64,000 nt of DNA from Imbricaverruca yamaguchii. Its lineage: Eukaryota; Arthropoda; Thecostraca; Neoverrucidae. Position 1 is the first letter of the stretch, and the number at the start of each line of letters is the position of its first letter. The notes beneath the pieces were generated by a model, which was given only the letters and a program-made list of their open reading frames with translations, did no database searches and was not told where the DNA came from. The stretch is taken from contig JAOTOL010001469.1 in the NCBI GenBank assembly GCA_034440575.1, positions 436,501 to 500,500 on the forward strand. The letters are read 5' to 3'. This document shows, in pieces, positions 22,663-36,018 of the stretch. The translations under genes were made by a program, and so were the position numbers.

Positions 22663-24177
22663 TAGTAGCCGAGCATCGTGACTACCACACCCGTAAGGAC
22701 CGTACGCTCCCAGATCGCAGACAGAGATGGTCAGGTGCCGTTTTTGCTCTCGGGGCCCGGCTATGTATCGAGCTGCTGCACGAGCTGAAGCGATTGCGAT
22801 TGCCAATTTCCCTGTTCAGTCGCCGCCTTCGGCGGCATGCGTTCGTGGGACTGGACTGACTGATCCGATCGTGCATGCTGACTTCTTATAATGCCTCCCG
22901 ACTTCTGGTCGTACCAACCAACCCTTTCCGTGCCGCTAGTATGAACAACTGTTATATGTTTTCACGCGCGCTTGTTGCAGCCCTTATTTACTGATGACAT
23001 TTGTTATAAAACTTGACAATAGGCTATAATTGTCACGGGTCTACTGTGGATGGCTGGAATATAAGTCTTCGCCTTCGTCTTTATCTCGTGTCTTACGCTT
23101 TGTTTTCACCGATTCAGTCGTGCCGCCAGCTCCATTGGCAAATCGATGTCCCCTTGCCACCGCCGCCACCTACGTGACCAGTGATACGCGTGCGAAACTG
23201 ACAACCGGCCAGCCGTTCCGATGCTTCCGCCCCGCTGTCGCCACGCCACGCCGACATGTCGTCATCACGGTACATTTTAAGCCATAACTCACTAATTTTA
23301 AATAGATTATTGCTGGAAATTTGGCACAGACATATTTTATAGTCATGTCTTGGAGAGTTCGCTTCTATTTTCTCGAAAGTTTTAGTCCAATGGTACAAAT
23401 TTCCAGTATATTTTTCCTATCAATTTTTTTCACCTTGTCATGTCGCCATTTCAAAAGGAACGATTGAACCAAAACGGTGATAAAACATCTTACTGATTCA
23501 CTCATATTGTCACTCGCTTGCCGCTTATGGACATCATGTATCTTCATTGGTTCTGTTTATATGTTAATTTCTGTTCACCCAATCATTTTGTTTTGTCCAA
23601 AATTGACCAACATGTCACTTCGAGGTCACTTTCGCCTGACCTATCATAATTTTACAGTTTTTGCCTTGACACAAGACATAGACTTGCTTATTTCACAATT
23701 CTTGAAAATGTTGTAAAAATGTCGTCATCCGTTTTCAAGTCATCACGAATATTCCACAGGGTGGGACAGATTCCCCACCCGCGCCATGCCGACCATATTG
23801 AAGCGGGTCATTCCTGCCCAATCAAGCTCCCATCAGTGTCGCGGCGCTTTGGTGACCTTTCTCTAGCCTAGCCTAACCTGGCCTCCCAACGATAGAGAGT
23901 GCGGTGGCATACAACTTCGAGGGTTCGAAGTCCATTTGCCGCTCACGACACGAAGAATAGTCGACGGGCTACGCCTTACGATTCACCGAAATGCCTCCGA
24001 GGACGCCGCCAGAATACTTGCGCCACAGCTCTGAAACTTGGTCGCTTCTCTTATTATGAGCAAGGGTGAAGCCCGACCGAGTCCATTCGCGTGTATATAC
24101 GGCAAAGTTCATCTCAGCGACCCGGCCCGGCCGGGTGTTCATCCGAGGGAACCAGCCGGGTCGTCCCGCTCACCACC
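22663..24177. other. Unassigned stretch with a possible tRNA-derived remnant
   Basis: Around 23905-23945 a box B-like GGGTTCGAAGTCC follows a GGTGGCATA segment, suggesting an old SINE remnant without clear ends. A frame at 22673-22860 (plus) is open but unrecognised. Nothing else is supported. Confidence 0.35.
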
Positions 24178-25215
24178 GCAGGTCAGCCACCCAGCCGTGC
24201 CGCCCCCTTGACATTCGCAGGTTAGTCACCCAGCCGTGCCGCCCCCTTGACATTCGCAGGTTAATCACCCAGCCGTGCCGCCCCTTGACATTCGCAGGTT
24301 AGTCACCCAGCCGTGACGCCCCCTTGACATTCGCAGGTTAGTCACCCAGCCGTGCCGCCCCCTTGACATTCGCAGGTTAGTCACCCAGCCGTGACGCCCC
24401 CTTGACATTCGCAGGTTAGTCACCCAGCCGTGCCGCCCCCTTGACATTCGCAGGTTAGTCACCCAGCCGTGACGCCCCCTTGACATTCGCAGGTTAGTCA
24501 CCCAGCCGTGCCGCCCCCTTGACATTCGCAGGTTAGTCACCCAGCCGTGCCGCCCCCTTGACATTCGCAGGTTAGTCACCCAGCCGTGCCGCCCCCTTGA
24601 CATTCGCAGGTTAGTCACCCAGCCGTGCCGCCCCCTTGACATTCGCAGGTTAGTCACCCAGCCGTGCCGCCCCCTTGACATTCGCAGGTTAGTCACCCAG
24701 CCGTGCCGCCCCCTTGACATTCGCAGGTTAGTCACGCCCCCTTGACATTCGCAGGTTAGTCACCCGGCCGTGCCGCCCCCTTGACATTCGCAGGTTAGTC
24801 ACCCAGCCGTGCCGCCCTTGACATTCGAGGTGGTCACCCAGCCGTGCCGCCCCTTGACATTCGCAGGTTAGTCACCCAGCCGTGCCGCCCCCTTGACATT
24901 CGCAGGTTAGTCACCCAGCCGTGCCGCCCCCTTGACATTCGCAGGTTAGTCACCCAGCCGTGCCGCCCCTTGACATTCGCAGGTTAGTCACCCAGCCGTG
25001 CCGCCCCCTGACATTCGAGGTTAGTCACCCACCCTTGACATTCGCAGGTGTCACCCAGCCGTGCCGCCCCCTTGACATTCGCAGGTTAGTCACCCAGCCG
25101 TGCCGCCCCCTTGACATTCGCAGGTTAGTCACCCGACCGTGCCACTCCCTTGACCTCCGCGGATCAGCCACCCAGCCGTGCCCCCCCCTCAACCTTCGCA
25201 GGTCAGCCACCCGGC
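24178..25215. repeat. 39-bp minisatellite, ~26 copies
   Basis: The unit is GCCGCCCCCTTGACATTCGC AGGTTAGTCACCCAGCCGT (39 bp). Because 39 is a multiple of 3, the minus strand keeps a perfect 13-residue repeat (TNLRMSRGRHGWV) open for 156 codons at 24735-24265. Units near 24735, 24820 and 25015-25050 have deletions that break the frame. There is no sign of a gene around it. Confidence 0.97.
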
Positions 25216-26913
25216 CGTGCTGTCCCGTCGCTACCCATTATATTCAACCTAAGTTTATGTTATTTTATAACATGTGTTCGTTGAAGCTATCTAAATAAAT
25301 TACTATTATCACTGACGTCGTCGTGGATTTTGGCAAAGGATGGGGGGGGGCTATTTAGGTACAATAATTTTCATGCAACGTCATAGGCGTAAATTCAAAT
25401 ATCACGACGGTAGGGGCATTCTCGCCGTTCCACGCCGTGACAATGCTCATGCTTTTTACTTTAAAATTTAGTAATTTTGTGTTCACTAAAGTAGTACAAC
25501 TGAGGCCAACGGACAGGTTAGGTGACAAAACTCGAGCCTTAGCCCCTTTGGCCTGTCGCAGAAAACTAAACGCTGGAAATAAACAAGAAACACTGACATG
25601 AATTTGAAGGATAATTATGGGGCTACACGATGGCGAAAAGCGTGTCTCTCTAAGTAGTCCAGAACAAAGTTTGAAATGAAGCGAACTTTCCCTCTCCACC
25701 GATAGCGGGTAGAGCAGCGACCGCCAGCGGCGGTCCGCGGGTTCGATGAAGCAACAGAATGCGAAGCAATCAAGCCGAAGGTCGCTTCGTCGAACAGCGT
25801 CGAGCCTGCGGCTGAGAGACGGAAATACACTGGAGGAGGCCCGCACCAAGTGCTTGCCGAATCTTGTGCTGGAATTCTGGCGCCTGTACGTCCCACACAA
25901 AATCGGTCCGAGCCAACCGCTACGCTAGGACGGGTTTCGGAATACTACTCAAAGCCCAGATCAGCCGCTATCCGGCCGGATGGAGCGCCAGGACTTTTCA
26001 TCGAAGATCTGTTAGGAATTGACGACTCTGTCCAACGGTCCTCCAAGCAAGTTCCAGCCTACCGTAGTTCTACCCTTGTTATTTTGCAAGCGATGATGCG
26101 ATTGTCCAGTCCCATTCCCGCTTCCTCCATCATATCAGATACAGCTTCATTGAGGAACCTGAGGAAGCAAGTTGTGCTGGATTGACCTCTGCTGTCAGTG
26201 TCAAGTTGCACATTTACATTGTGAGATTATGTCGTAGAGGGAGATGATACAGGATAGGAGGGCATTTATTTATATCGCAAACATTTTCGGCGTGATCTTA
26301 CCTAAAATGTTCTTTTTTTCAAGATTGCCAACGTGCGCAAAAGCCAAAATTGGAGCATCCAATAGTTACATCCCTACCCCACAATAAAGGCGCACTACAA
26401 TTTAGCTAGCATCACTGAGCACTCCGCTCCTAATGTCTGGCTGATTTGTGCCACAATGGCCGTTTCGTGAAGTTTTTCCTTTGGAGGCGGGGAGGAGTCT
26501 TCATCTGCAGTTTTGCAGCTGTTGCCTAGTTGGCGTCTGCACGCATTTGATTGTGTCGGATGTAGTTGGTGCATTCGATTTATAGAAGTTTCTAGCGTAT
26601 AATTATAATCAGTAACAGGTATAGAAATGGGATGGTTGACAGGTTGCAAACACTGAAATGTACGACAATGCATTGAACCCTGACACGCATTGACTCCTGG
26701 TCCACAAGTATCTCTCCAGTTTTCGATTCCAACCAAGACATTTCAGAAATCGTTAATGTTTGCAGAGATATCCAGTTCAGCAGCAGACACTTCGGTCATG
26801 GTTCTTCGAAATTCCAGGGGCAAGCGAAATGTCCAGCATACGTCTCCCGTTTGTTTGTTTGTCCCCATATCTGTTTTAGTCCATTTGGAATCATCTGTAG
26901 TGAGCAAGGAATA
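25216..26913. other. Unassigned stretch
   Basis: Open frames at 25355-25900 (minus) and 25850-26185 (plus) overlap on opposite strands and show no domain. A tRNA-like segment near 25700-25750 (GCGGGTAGAGC and GGGTTCGATGA) is too incomplete to call. Confidence 0.4.
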
Positions 26914-26969
<56 letters not shown>

Positions 26970-27060
26970 ATATGCATGTATACATAATACATACATGCAT
27001 ATATACAATATATGTAACACACATATATATATGTGTACATATTTATATATATATATCATA
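26914..27060. repeat. (TA)n microsatellite with interruptions
   Basis: About 50 bp of pure TA (26914-26962) is followed by TATG/TACA-rich sequence to about 27060. Confidence 0.95.
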
Positions 27061-27606
27061 TGTCGCATATTTTTTACAGGCAATTTTCACTGTTCACATG
27101 CTATATTCGATGGCATTCTAACGCAAAATATACTGTCTTAAAACTCCTTCCACTCGACATTTCAATGTGGAAGTGAAGAACATTTCTGACACTCCATTCG
27201 TTGATGCATACTGTTTGCTGCGTGCTGCCTTCACTGGTGGATTAGCGTATCAAGGAATCTTACTGAGCATGGGCCCGAGAACATGGGATGGAAGAGGTAG
27301 TAGGAGGCTGCCCCCCCTCCTTGTCGGGAGCATCCATCACTAACTATGCCGGCGTTGCAGGGAGAGAATATACGTCCCGGTACTGGCTAATAACATAATG
27401 GCCGTTTTGAACATTCGAACGCTTCTTGTCGGCAGTTTTGTGGACAAATTATTACATGTCATTTCGGATAAAGCGAGAGTTTTTTTTTTCAAATGAAGGC
27501 GAGCTGTTCAACTGAAATACTACAGTAATTTCAAGCTCACTCCGAATTCGACTCACAAAGGCGAATAACTCAAAGGCGAACACAAAGGCGACTCATAAAG
27601 GCGAAT

Positions 27607-27641
27607 AAGGAGATAGTTTGTTAATAACAAACTATCTCCTT
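27607..27641. repeat. 35-bp near-perfect palindrome
   Basis: Arms of 17 bp (AAGGAGATAGTTTGTTA and its complement) flank a single central A. Just upstream, 27556-27606 has four spaced copies of AAAGGCGA. It would form a hairpin if transcribed, or a cruciform. Confidence 0.95.
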
Positions 27642-30007
27642 CCAGATTTTCTGATCCACCATTCTTGAAAGCAATCTATGATAACGGGCATGAAAAACTA
27701 CTTCATTTTTTGCTGTGATTCTCCGAATAATAATAATTTGCCTGTGCAAATAAAAGGAAATGAAGAAAGGAAGCAAATGGAGCTGGGCTAATTCTTATGT
27801 TTGCAGGCGGTGTGCACGCCAGAATCCTAATGTTCGTTCCAACCATATAATTTATTATCAAGATAATCAAAGTACGTCGATCTAGATTGCATTGGCCATA
27901 ATGAGCTGTTGACGCGCTCAAACATCGGTGATTATTGATGGCGAGGTGGGTGAAAGGAGAAAACGCAATAGCTTCCAGGTGCGATTGCGTTACCTAATGC
28001 GATTGCGTTGCCTAATTATGTAAGGCAGCTTTGTCTAGATGTACAGACAATATGCATTCATTGTGAGGTTATGCGACCAATAACACTCCCGCAGAGTTAT
28101 GACGTGAACAGCCAAACACTTATCTGCCGATGTCTGGCGGTGATCGCAACAGCATTCTGGTCCTGGAACCTTTCCGTCTGTTCTCAAAATAGACCGACCA
28201 GACAGACACAGACCGTGATCGTGACGCATGAAGCATGCATGTCCAATGCCAATCCGCATATGGCATGGCATTATAATCGATGAGTGGTGGTATATCCTGA
28301 GCAAATTGTCTCGGCTTTGATTCTGTTGGAGCAGAGAAGAAACATTTCCTATATGCAATATTATTAAAAAGAAGCAGTACCGTATGGAGCCTTGTCCGAG
28401 CAGACTATCACCCTTTAGCACCCCATTGGTCATTTTACGTCGATGAGGGAATCAATCCAATTTTGCTACCATGCTTTTAATCCAAATACTTTACTGCAGA
28501 AGTCCACAACATTCGCTGGAATGATTACAGTGCAAATGGGGTGGACATGTGCGTAAAATTAAAGCAGACTTTCGACCTTCACTATTCCCAAGAAATAAAT
28601 GTATAATGTGGCGCAAGTTGAACCGATTTCATCAAATTGTTCAGTGTTAGGAAGAGTAAAATGATAACTAATATTTTTTAGATTGAACATCAACTTTTTC
28701 CTAGATAATACCACCAAATAAAACAAATGAATAGCAAAAATGAGGTCCACCACCGACCTCCATCAAGCACCGCACCTTGGGCATGTCAGCGTATTCTTTC
28801 GGATACTTTATTGCATCTCGCCCCAAATAGTGTTGCATGTGCATATTACCCCATGAACGAACTTGAACGCTAACAAACCCAAACAATAACTTGATCATTT
28901 GCTATTTGCTACTACAAACAGACAACAAATTATCTTAGAAACACATTGTGGACACGCGCTATGGAATTGGCCAAGATGTCAAATTGTTCTTCATTCCTGG
29001 AATTTACTCTCTTATTCTAAGTGACTCCAAAATATTACAGTAAAGAGGATCGCGTTTGACGGATGATATTCACCTCTGGTGTTGATCAGTTCTACCCCGC
29101 AAGACATCGTTCTAGTAGTCCTGGATATAGTCGCTCGAATTGGTTTCCTGGGTTTAGCATATCACTGACGCGCTCATCGAAATGCAGCATGATCGGAAAC
29201 TCTAAAAACGGAAACTTTAAGCCAGGCTCTTTAACACACATATACACCGCACTGGCTGCAAGTGCGGACTAGCCGGCACATGCAATGTAAAATGCCACGT
29301 CTATAGGATAAAATGCAAAATTTGCATCTTGGTCGAAAAGACCGAGGATGAAATAAGTGTCAAACCTATAACCTACACAATATCAGATATCGCCAGGCTG
29401 TCTCATGTTAATGGCTCATAGTAAGACCCCGTACACCACACTGCGAACGCAAAGTAATCCCGATAAATGCTAAAATGGAGCAGAGAGGAATGTTTTTGTC
29501 TATAAGTGATTTTCAAATTGGCATCCAGTCCAGTCATTTTCTTTTGTATGAATCCCCTTCCCGTACTCCCCTCCCCGTACTCCTCTCACCTCATACCTTC
29601 AGCAGGACATACTTTATCGTTAATCATAACAAAACGCAAAGCGTCTTAATCACGTTGCAAAGGGTGATACCAGGGTTTTTATTGAACCATGTGATATTGG
29701 GATGGAGTGGGGGTGAGGTCCCCATGTTTCGGGTGCCTATCTTCCCATCACGTTCATTCGACCCAGCAGCATTTTCAGGCGTACGGATGTTTTTCCTCTT
29801 AAATTAAATATCCGAATCTCTCAGTTACTTATTTTAAATGGAAAATAAGCGACGGACAAAAACCTTTCGGTGTAGATTTATGTCGTAATCCTAAAACGCG
29901 AGGTAATCCACGGAAATCTACAGACGGAAATACTATGCATTTGGTATAGCCTATTCAACCTAACCCGCTCGGTCTCGGGCACCATTATTCCGCGCAGTCT
30001 TTCTGTT
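27642..30007. other. Unassigned intronic stretch
   Basis: AT-rich, with no domain-bearing frame, RNA gene or tandem array seen. Confidence 0.4.
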
Positions 30008-31604
30008 CAAATCCTCCCACCCCGTCTCGGGGGGGGGGGGGCGGTTGAAGACCCCCTTCTAAAATCCAAACTAAGCATCGCACGAAAACGAAAGAGGTGT
30101 CATCGGAAGGCGCTCGACGAGTAAGGTCAGGGTCCATCCTCCAAAACAATTTTCCCCCAAAAGTGACGTCACCAGGGAGGCACGATTTTCACGACTTTTC
30201 ACGACTTACATTATGTTTTTGACTCTGGTGAGTCCATTTTGGGGGATATATGAAAACATATTTGGAATGAGAAAAGTCAGCGAGTCGATAGCGAAGTCGA
30301 CCAGGGCAATTATTTTTTGGACCCCCCATTTTTTGAAATTTCAAAATTTTCAGTTTTCAAGTTTTCTTTAATTTTCCTTTTCCAATGGGTAGAGCAGACC
30401 GAGAAACGTTGTAGGAATTCAACTTGCCCTAATAAAAATGATTACTTTAGCCAGAATCCTGCATTTGAACTGCAATTTGGCAAATACGCAAAATTTATAT
30501 GTAGTCAAAAACGAAAAAAATGAAAAATTTCACTCATACGTTTTGTTGCATCCGTAAATATAAGCAAACGCTGAAAGTTTCATTAAAATATCTGTATCCG
30601 TTGAAGCGAGACGACTGGCTGAACTTTTTAGGGGTGACCTCACTTGTCCTTGACTAACTCGTTGACCCTAGATGACCTGACCTAAGTTTTTTTAATCAGG
30701 ATGTCAAATTGATGTGGGAAAGGGTATGCTAAATTTGGGCGCGCAGCCGCGCGCCGTTCGTCCGCTATCCGCGAAAAACCTGGGGGGGGGGGTTGAAGAC
30801 CCGCCGAAACTGGACGGGTTAACCGCCCCCTAAGATTTTCCGTGCATAGTAGAAGAACGGCGCGCGGTGGCGCGCAGAAATTCGGCATACTTTTCCCATA
30901 TCAATTTGGCATGTGTAAAAATTTGAGGTCATGTCATCTAGGGTCAACGAGTTAGTCAAGGTTAAGTGAGGTCACCTTCAGAAAAATTAAACCAGTCGTC
31001 ACGCTGGATTAACAGATGAAGATATTATAATGGAACTTGCAGCGTTTGCTTATCTTTATGGGCGAAACAAAATGCACCCGAGGATTTTTCCCCGGTCTTT
31101 GATTTCTTGTTAGTTATGCATTTTTGTCCATTAAAGCTAAAATAGAAGATTCTGGCTAAAGTAAACATTTTCATGAGAGCCAACTGAGTTTGAGCGTTTT
31201 TCTGTCCGCTCTACCATTAATTAGGAAAAATAACGAAAATGGAAAACTCAAAATTTTAAAGTTTCAAAAATTAAAATACAGTTTTGTTTTTGTGCCGGCA
31301 AAACTTTTAGGGTCCTGATCGATTTCGTCTTCCCTTTCTCATTCCAATTATTTTTCTTCTCAAATTTCCCCCAAAATGAACTAACTCCCCAGAGCCAAAA
31401 ACATGAGGTAAGTCGTACAAATCTTGGTCACCTGGTGACGTCACTTTTATAGGGATACAATTTTGGGGATACAAATTTTTGGGTGGCGTCTGGTCCTACT
31501 CGTCGAGCGCTTTCCGATAACACCTCCTTCGTTTTCGTGCGACGTTTAATTTGGAGATAAGAGTTCTTATCAATCCCCCCGAGACGGGGTGTGAGGATAT
31601 GACC
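30008..31604. mobile_element. Fold-back element with ~790-bp inverted arms
   Basis: The left arm (30008-30802) starts near CACCCCGTCTCGG plus a G-run and carries GCACGAAAACGAAAGAGGTG and GCGCTCGACGAGTA. The right arm (about 30815-31604) is its diverged reverse complement, ending CCGAGACGGGGTGTGAGG. Only about 12 bp separate the arms. Each arm's inner end has GGCGCGC...GCGCCGTTC followed by a G-run and GGTTGAAGACC or its counterpart. Arms contain GTGACCTCACTTG..CTTGACTAACTCGTTGACCCT, rich in GACCT half-sites. No transposase is encoded. A single arm of the family lies at 45463-46254. Confidence 0.88.
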
Positions 31605-32425
31605 GGGAAGACGGGGATGGTTCAAAAGGTTTCAGGTGCGGGAAGTGGAGCCCGAGCCCTGATGTGGCAGCTCTGTTCACTATGTACCGTGGATAAGTGC
31701 TCACTCATCGAGAGACTGATGTAGATAATGACCGATCCAGGACAAGGATAAACGCATTTCCGCTTCTTGACTAATCTGGAAAACGTTTTCCAGCCCGATC
31801 AATTTTGGCACAGTTCAGACGAAGTTTTATCAGCCTACGCATTCCGCTGTTTTTAACTATGGAATTGCATATTACTGTTTTCCGATAACATATAGCGTCG
31901 TTTGCAAGTAAATCGGCGTTCATTTGTGTTCAGTTTCGCTACGAGTTCAGCATTGCCTTTCGAAATAGCTTCCTTTTTCGCTGGCATGCTAAACTACTAC
32001 TGTCCATTTTCTTCATCATGTCGACTCAGGAGAATGCGAATGCAGCACGCCAGGCAGAAGACGAGGCGTCACAGCATCTCCTCCGGTGGTGATGCGGCAC
32101 AGCATACACAGCAGGCTGCTTGGCGGCACAGTATGTAGTCCAGGAGGGCGCGGGATAAATGGTCTGAGGGCAGGCTGCTCGTCCCCCGACCGAAACACTG
32201 AGTCATCAGAGTCCCACCTGTCGCTACTCTTAGCCGCCGGTCAATCGCAGTGGGGAACTGGCGACGCCAAATGGCCACAGCAGTCGACGCTTTGTAGAAG
32301 CAACAAGCAATCAACAATAAAAGTAAAAACCTGCGCGGCATGCCAGCCAGGCGTCAATACGGCGTACGACCCAGGCTTCACTTAGACAGATTCTAATCTC
32401 GCCTGTGTATTGACTACTGAATACT
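31605..32425. other. Unassigned stretch
   Basis: Small overlapping open frames on both strands at 31900-32385 lack domains. No repeat is seen. Confidence 0.35.
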
Positions 32426-32429
32426 GTGC

Positions 32430-32690
32430 CAAATGCCGGCCGGATCTCCGCTCCATTTCATTACACATCAGCGCCAAATACCGGCCAGGTCTCCGATCCC
32501 TCCCATTACTCAGCAGCACTAAATGCCGGCCAGATCTCCGATCCCTCCCATTACTCATCAGCACTAAATGGCGGCCAGGTCTCCGTTCTATCTTATCGCT
32601 CACCTGCGCCAAATGGCGGCCAGGTCTCGGCTCCCTCCCATTACTCATCGGGCCGGGCAGGTCTCCCTCCTGATCACCCATCAGCACCTC
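32430..32690. repeat. 45-bp minisatellite, five to six copies
   Basis: The unit is about GCACTAAATGCCGGCCAGGT CTCCGATCCCTCCCATTACT CATCA (45 bp). Being divisible by 3, it keeps 15-residue repeats open on both strands (for example RRPGRHLVLMSNGRD on minus). No gene is supported. Confidence 0.93.
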
Positions 32691-35600
32691 AGCCAGCCAA
32701 CTTGTTGTCGCCACGACGCACTCCATTGGCGTCTACATACACAGACGGAAGCACGTGAACGACGCCCCCAGTCGCAACTCATGCGACTGAGGTTTGCTGG
32801 GAGGGGGGGGGACAATGGATGGTTTCTTTCATCAGATAGGCTTCAGGAATTCCTTCAGAACCAATGCGGGGACGTGCCACCACACCCACCATGGCAAACT
32901 GGCATCTCCCTTCGATATAGCAACAGACCAGCCTATGGACAGTCGTAGTGCGGCCCGCGGGACCAGGTCGAATACCAGTGCACCCGAGTGTCCTGGGGGG
33001 GGGGGCACACCCAGGGTGCCGCCTGCGTCTTAGCTTCCACTCAATCCCGATATACGCGCTGATTTGTGAGCGATAGGAAGTCGGCAACATCAAGCACAGC
33101 CCATGACGTGTGCAAGTCAGGAGCCCTGCATCCCGCTGTCGTTTCTGCTAGCCAGCTTGATAGACACGGCCCCAGGGATAGGAGTAGCTATGGCCCTCAG
33201 AGAGAACTCCACAGCTCAGAAAGTACGCTTCAATACACCATGTAGCGCCCTGCCAGAGCATCCGAGTTTTCTGGGGTAACAGGCGTGAGGTCTCGGGCAC
33301 GGAAGTTTGACATGCAAGTGGAAGGTCAGCGTATTCACTTGTGGAAGTGGATGATCAAATTTGAGGCGACGCATCTTGCATTAAACGCGTGAACGCCATA
33401 ACACGGCATCATTATGGGCCCCAGAGGAGTAAGGGCATTATGTTGGTTGTATGGCTCCATGGCACCAAGCACAGGCTCGGTATAATGGCTGACAGACAAG
33501 GTACGAACCTGTCGCACATGGATAGCTCATGTAATCACATTGTGTTCAACGTTAGCCGAAGTGCGAACATTTCAGAAATGAGTGAAGTGAGCCAGGTGGT
33601 GGTCGGGGCAGGCCCGACGATGGGCCGTCAGAAACGGAATTTGAACAGGAAAGTGGGTTAATTTACGAGTCGGACAACATTAGTATGGTATGTTCTGGCA
33701 GAGCGCTACTAAAATCGTTCGAGATGCAGAGGGCATGAAATGTGCAGTACAAAAGCGAATACTTTTGACCAGTCTTCGTGAATTGTGCGCTGCTCTTTAG
33801 GAAGGAAGTAACAGCCCTTACATCGGGTTTTCAGCCTTTATGAGCCTAAGGCCTCACCGATACGTACTGGCCGAAGGCGGGGAAATCATAGCGTCTGTGT
33901 GTGATGGGTTGATCGTTGCGCGCTGATTGGTGTTGGGTTTCCGACCGACGAGCATGTTCTATGCTTAGTAATACAGCCTCGCAGTAGATGTGTCACCACT
34001 TTATGGCCGAGGCGCAGTCGCAATATTCTGAACTGCTGCGCAACTATCCCTAACGGTGAGGCGGTGGTTGTTGGTGCTGTTTTGAAATTCTTCATTTGTC
34101 ATCCAAGACGCGATGCAAGGTTTTCGTTCGAATACCTCTTAATGCGCTCGTCGGCACTATGTGGCAGCGATTTATACAAAAGTTCTTGAGTGGTCTAACT
34201 CCCCAACACAAAACACGGTCTCAGTGGCAGCGTTCCGGTCTGTGTTGATTCTTTACCTACGGCAGATGCATTCAGAACTGGAGAAAGTTTATTTCTTCTC
34301 CATGTTTTCGCTGGGAAATATAAACAAAACTATAGCTTTGTAAATATTTGCAGGCACAAGACAGATTTCAGAACCAGATGTGATTAGGCTTTAGTTAGTT
34401 ATTGAGTTTAAGGGCGCTTCGATGTGATTAGACTTTTGTTTTGACAACAGCTTACAGCAAGAATGCATATGATGACATTGGTTGGCTGGCTAAGCACGCG
34501 GTATATCGTGTCACACCCAACGACCATGAGATTCGTAAATCGTAGCCCTTCAACGTTCCTTGAAACTATAAGTTGTGTCTCAGCACTAAGATCAGGTTTT
34601 TCTTCGTCTCGGCGTCCAAAATGTGTAGTGCAGCTGATAAGCCTACAGCTCGGTTAAGTGAATCGCTTCTTTTAAACAGCAAAAGAGACTTCAGCACTTT
34701 GTGCCGTTACATGGAAGAAGAGCATGATGGTGAAGATAATGATACAGCTGCGAATGTCGATCATTTTGTATGCCGAGTCTGCACCCGGCATGCACAGCCC
34801 AGCCTAGAATAATGTTGTGTTGAACCTTGAAGGACCACGCACATGATGCAAATGTTCAACTGCTCTGCTCATGCTTCGCTTGTAGCTGAATGTGCTTGCA
34901 ACTGAAATGAGTGGTGTGGTATCAAGTAATTCACACAAAAAAACGAAGGATCCCACTTACATAATTTCCTACATGGCGAACGGGGTTCTTCATTGGATGC
35001 AAATCTTCATTTCAGGGTTAGGTCAGCTTGTATGCCTATGTGACTTCTGCGACTTCACACTGCAGGTTTTGGCACTGTCGTGCTCTCTGACCAAACTGTT
35101 CTCAATGACACCCATACCAAGTACCGTCCACAATGCATATGCAACCTTTATTTTGAAGTCACTTCACTGGTCCATGCGTAAATGGTGTGACATCTGATAC
35201 ACCTATATGAGCGACTATCTTGGTCTATAATAAGTGTGCTTTAAAATGATGCCCATATCAGTCATGTTATGCGATGCACACAAAGCCACCAATTTGAGGT
35301 CAGGTCACTGACCAAAATCCCATCCCCCTGACCTCTGACGCATTAAAAAATATAATCCTGGTATTATATGAGTGAACTGCTTTGAACCAACACCCATATT
35401 GGCTGCGTTCACACCCACCCACAATAACACTGTCTGGAGGTCAGGTCAGGGGGTGGCACTTCACCTCAGCGACCCATTTTGGAATCAGCTTTATAAAAAT
35501 ATTGACGCCAACTGTTAAAAAATTGATAATGCAATGTTCGATGAAGAAGAAGGAAAAATCTTAATGACTTCTATTAAGTCACGAGGTTGCTAAGATGTCA

Positions 35601-36018
35601 CGAGGTAATACCGCTCAATACCGCACGAGTTAATACCACTCAGCAAATCACATCTAGTTTTATTGCGTTTGACAGGTCTTTCTCTTTCGAATGACATACA
35701 GGATTGGTAAGCGAACTGCTTTCACCAAACAGAACAGATTAGCCCCTATATGCACTTTCTCATTCACCTCAAATTTTAGATGACCGGTGACTCGTGACCC
35801 TAGACATCTAGAAAACAAAAATTTCAAAATCGTAGCATGCGCCATCAATACACACATGAACCCATTTCAGTAGAAATCGGAGGGAATATTGTGAACTCGC
35901 GTTTGTGATTTTCCTGGAATCGCTCCTGAAAAGCACACTCGCTCTGAAAGCGAGAGTGTACTTAACTAGTGTGCTTAGTAGTGGCGTGCATTCAGCTGCT
36001 AAAGCTGCATGCGTGTCG
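32691..36018. other. Unassigned intronic stretch with GGTCA-rich patches
   Basis: No domain-bearing frames. At 35296-35345 and 35440-35475 there are clusters of GAGGTCAGGTCACTGACC and GGAGGTCAGGTCAGGGGG, resembling the half-site-rich dispersed repeats elsewhere in the window. Confidence 0.4.

Noticed and set aside
24265..24735. 156-codon frame of 13-residue repeats as a repeat protein gene
   Set aside because: Start codon and end both lie within the array, units with indels break the frame, and no gene context exists. Kept only as a low-interest check.
25700..25750. tRNA-like segment with box A- and box B-like strings
   Set aside because: Box spacing and stems do not make a convincing cloverleaf, and no SINE ends were found.
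32382..32726. 114-codon Arg-rich repeat frame
   Set aside because: It is a product of the 45-bp minisatellite.
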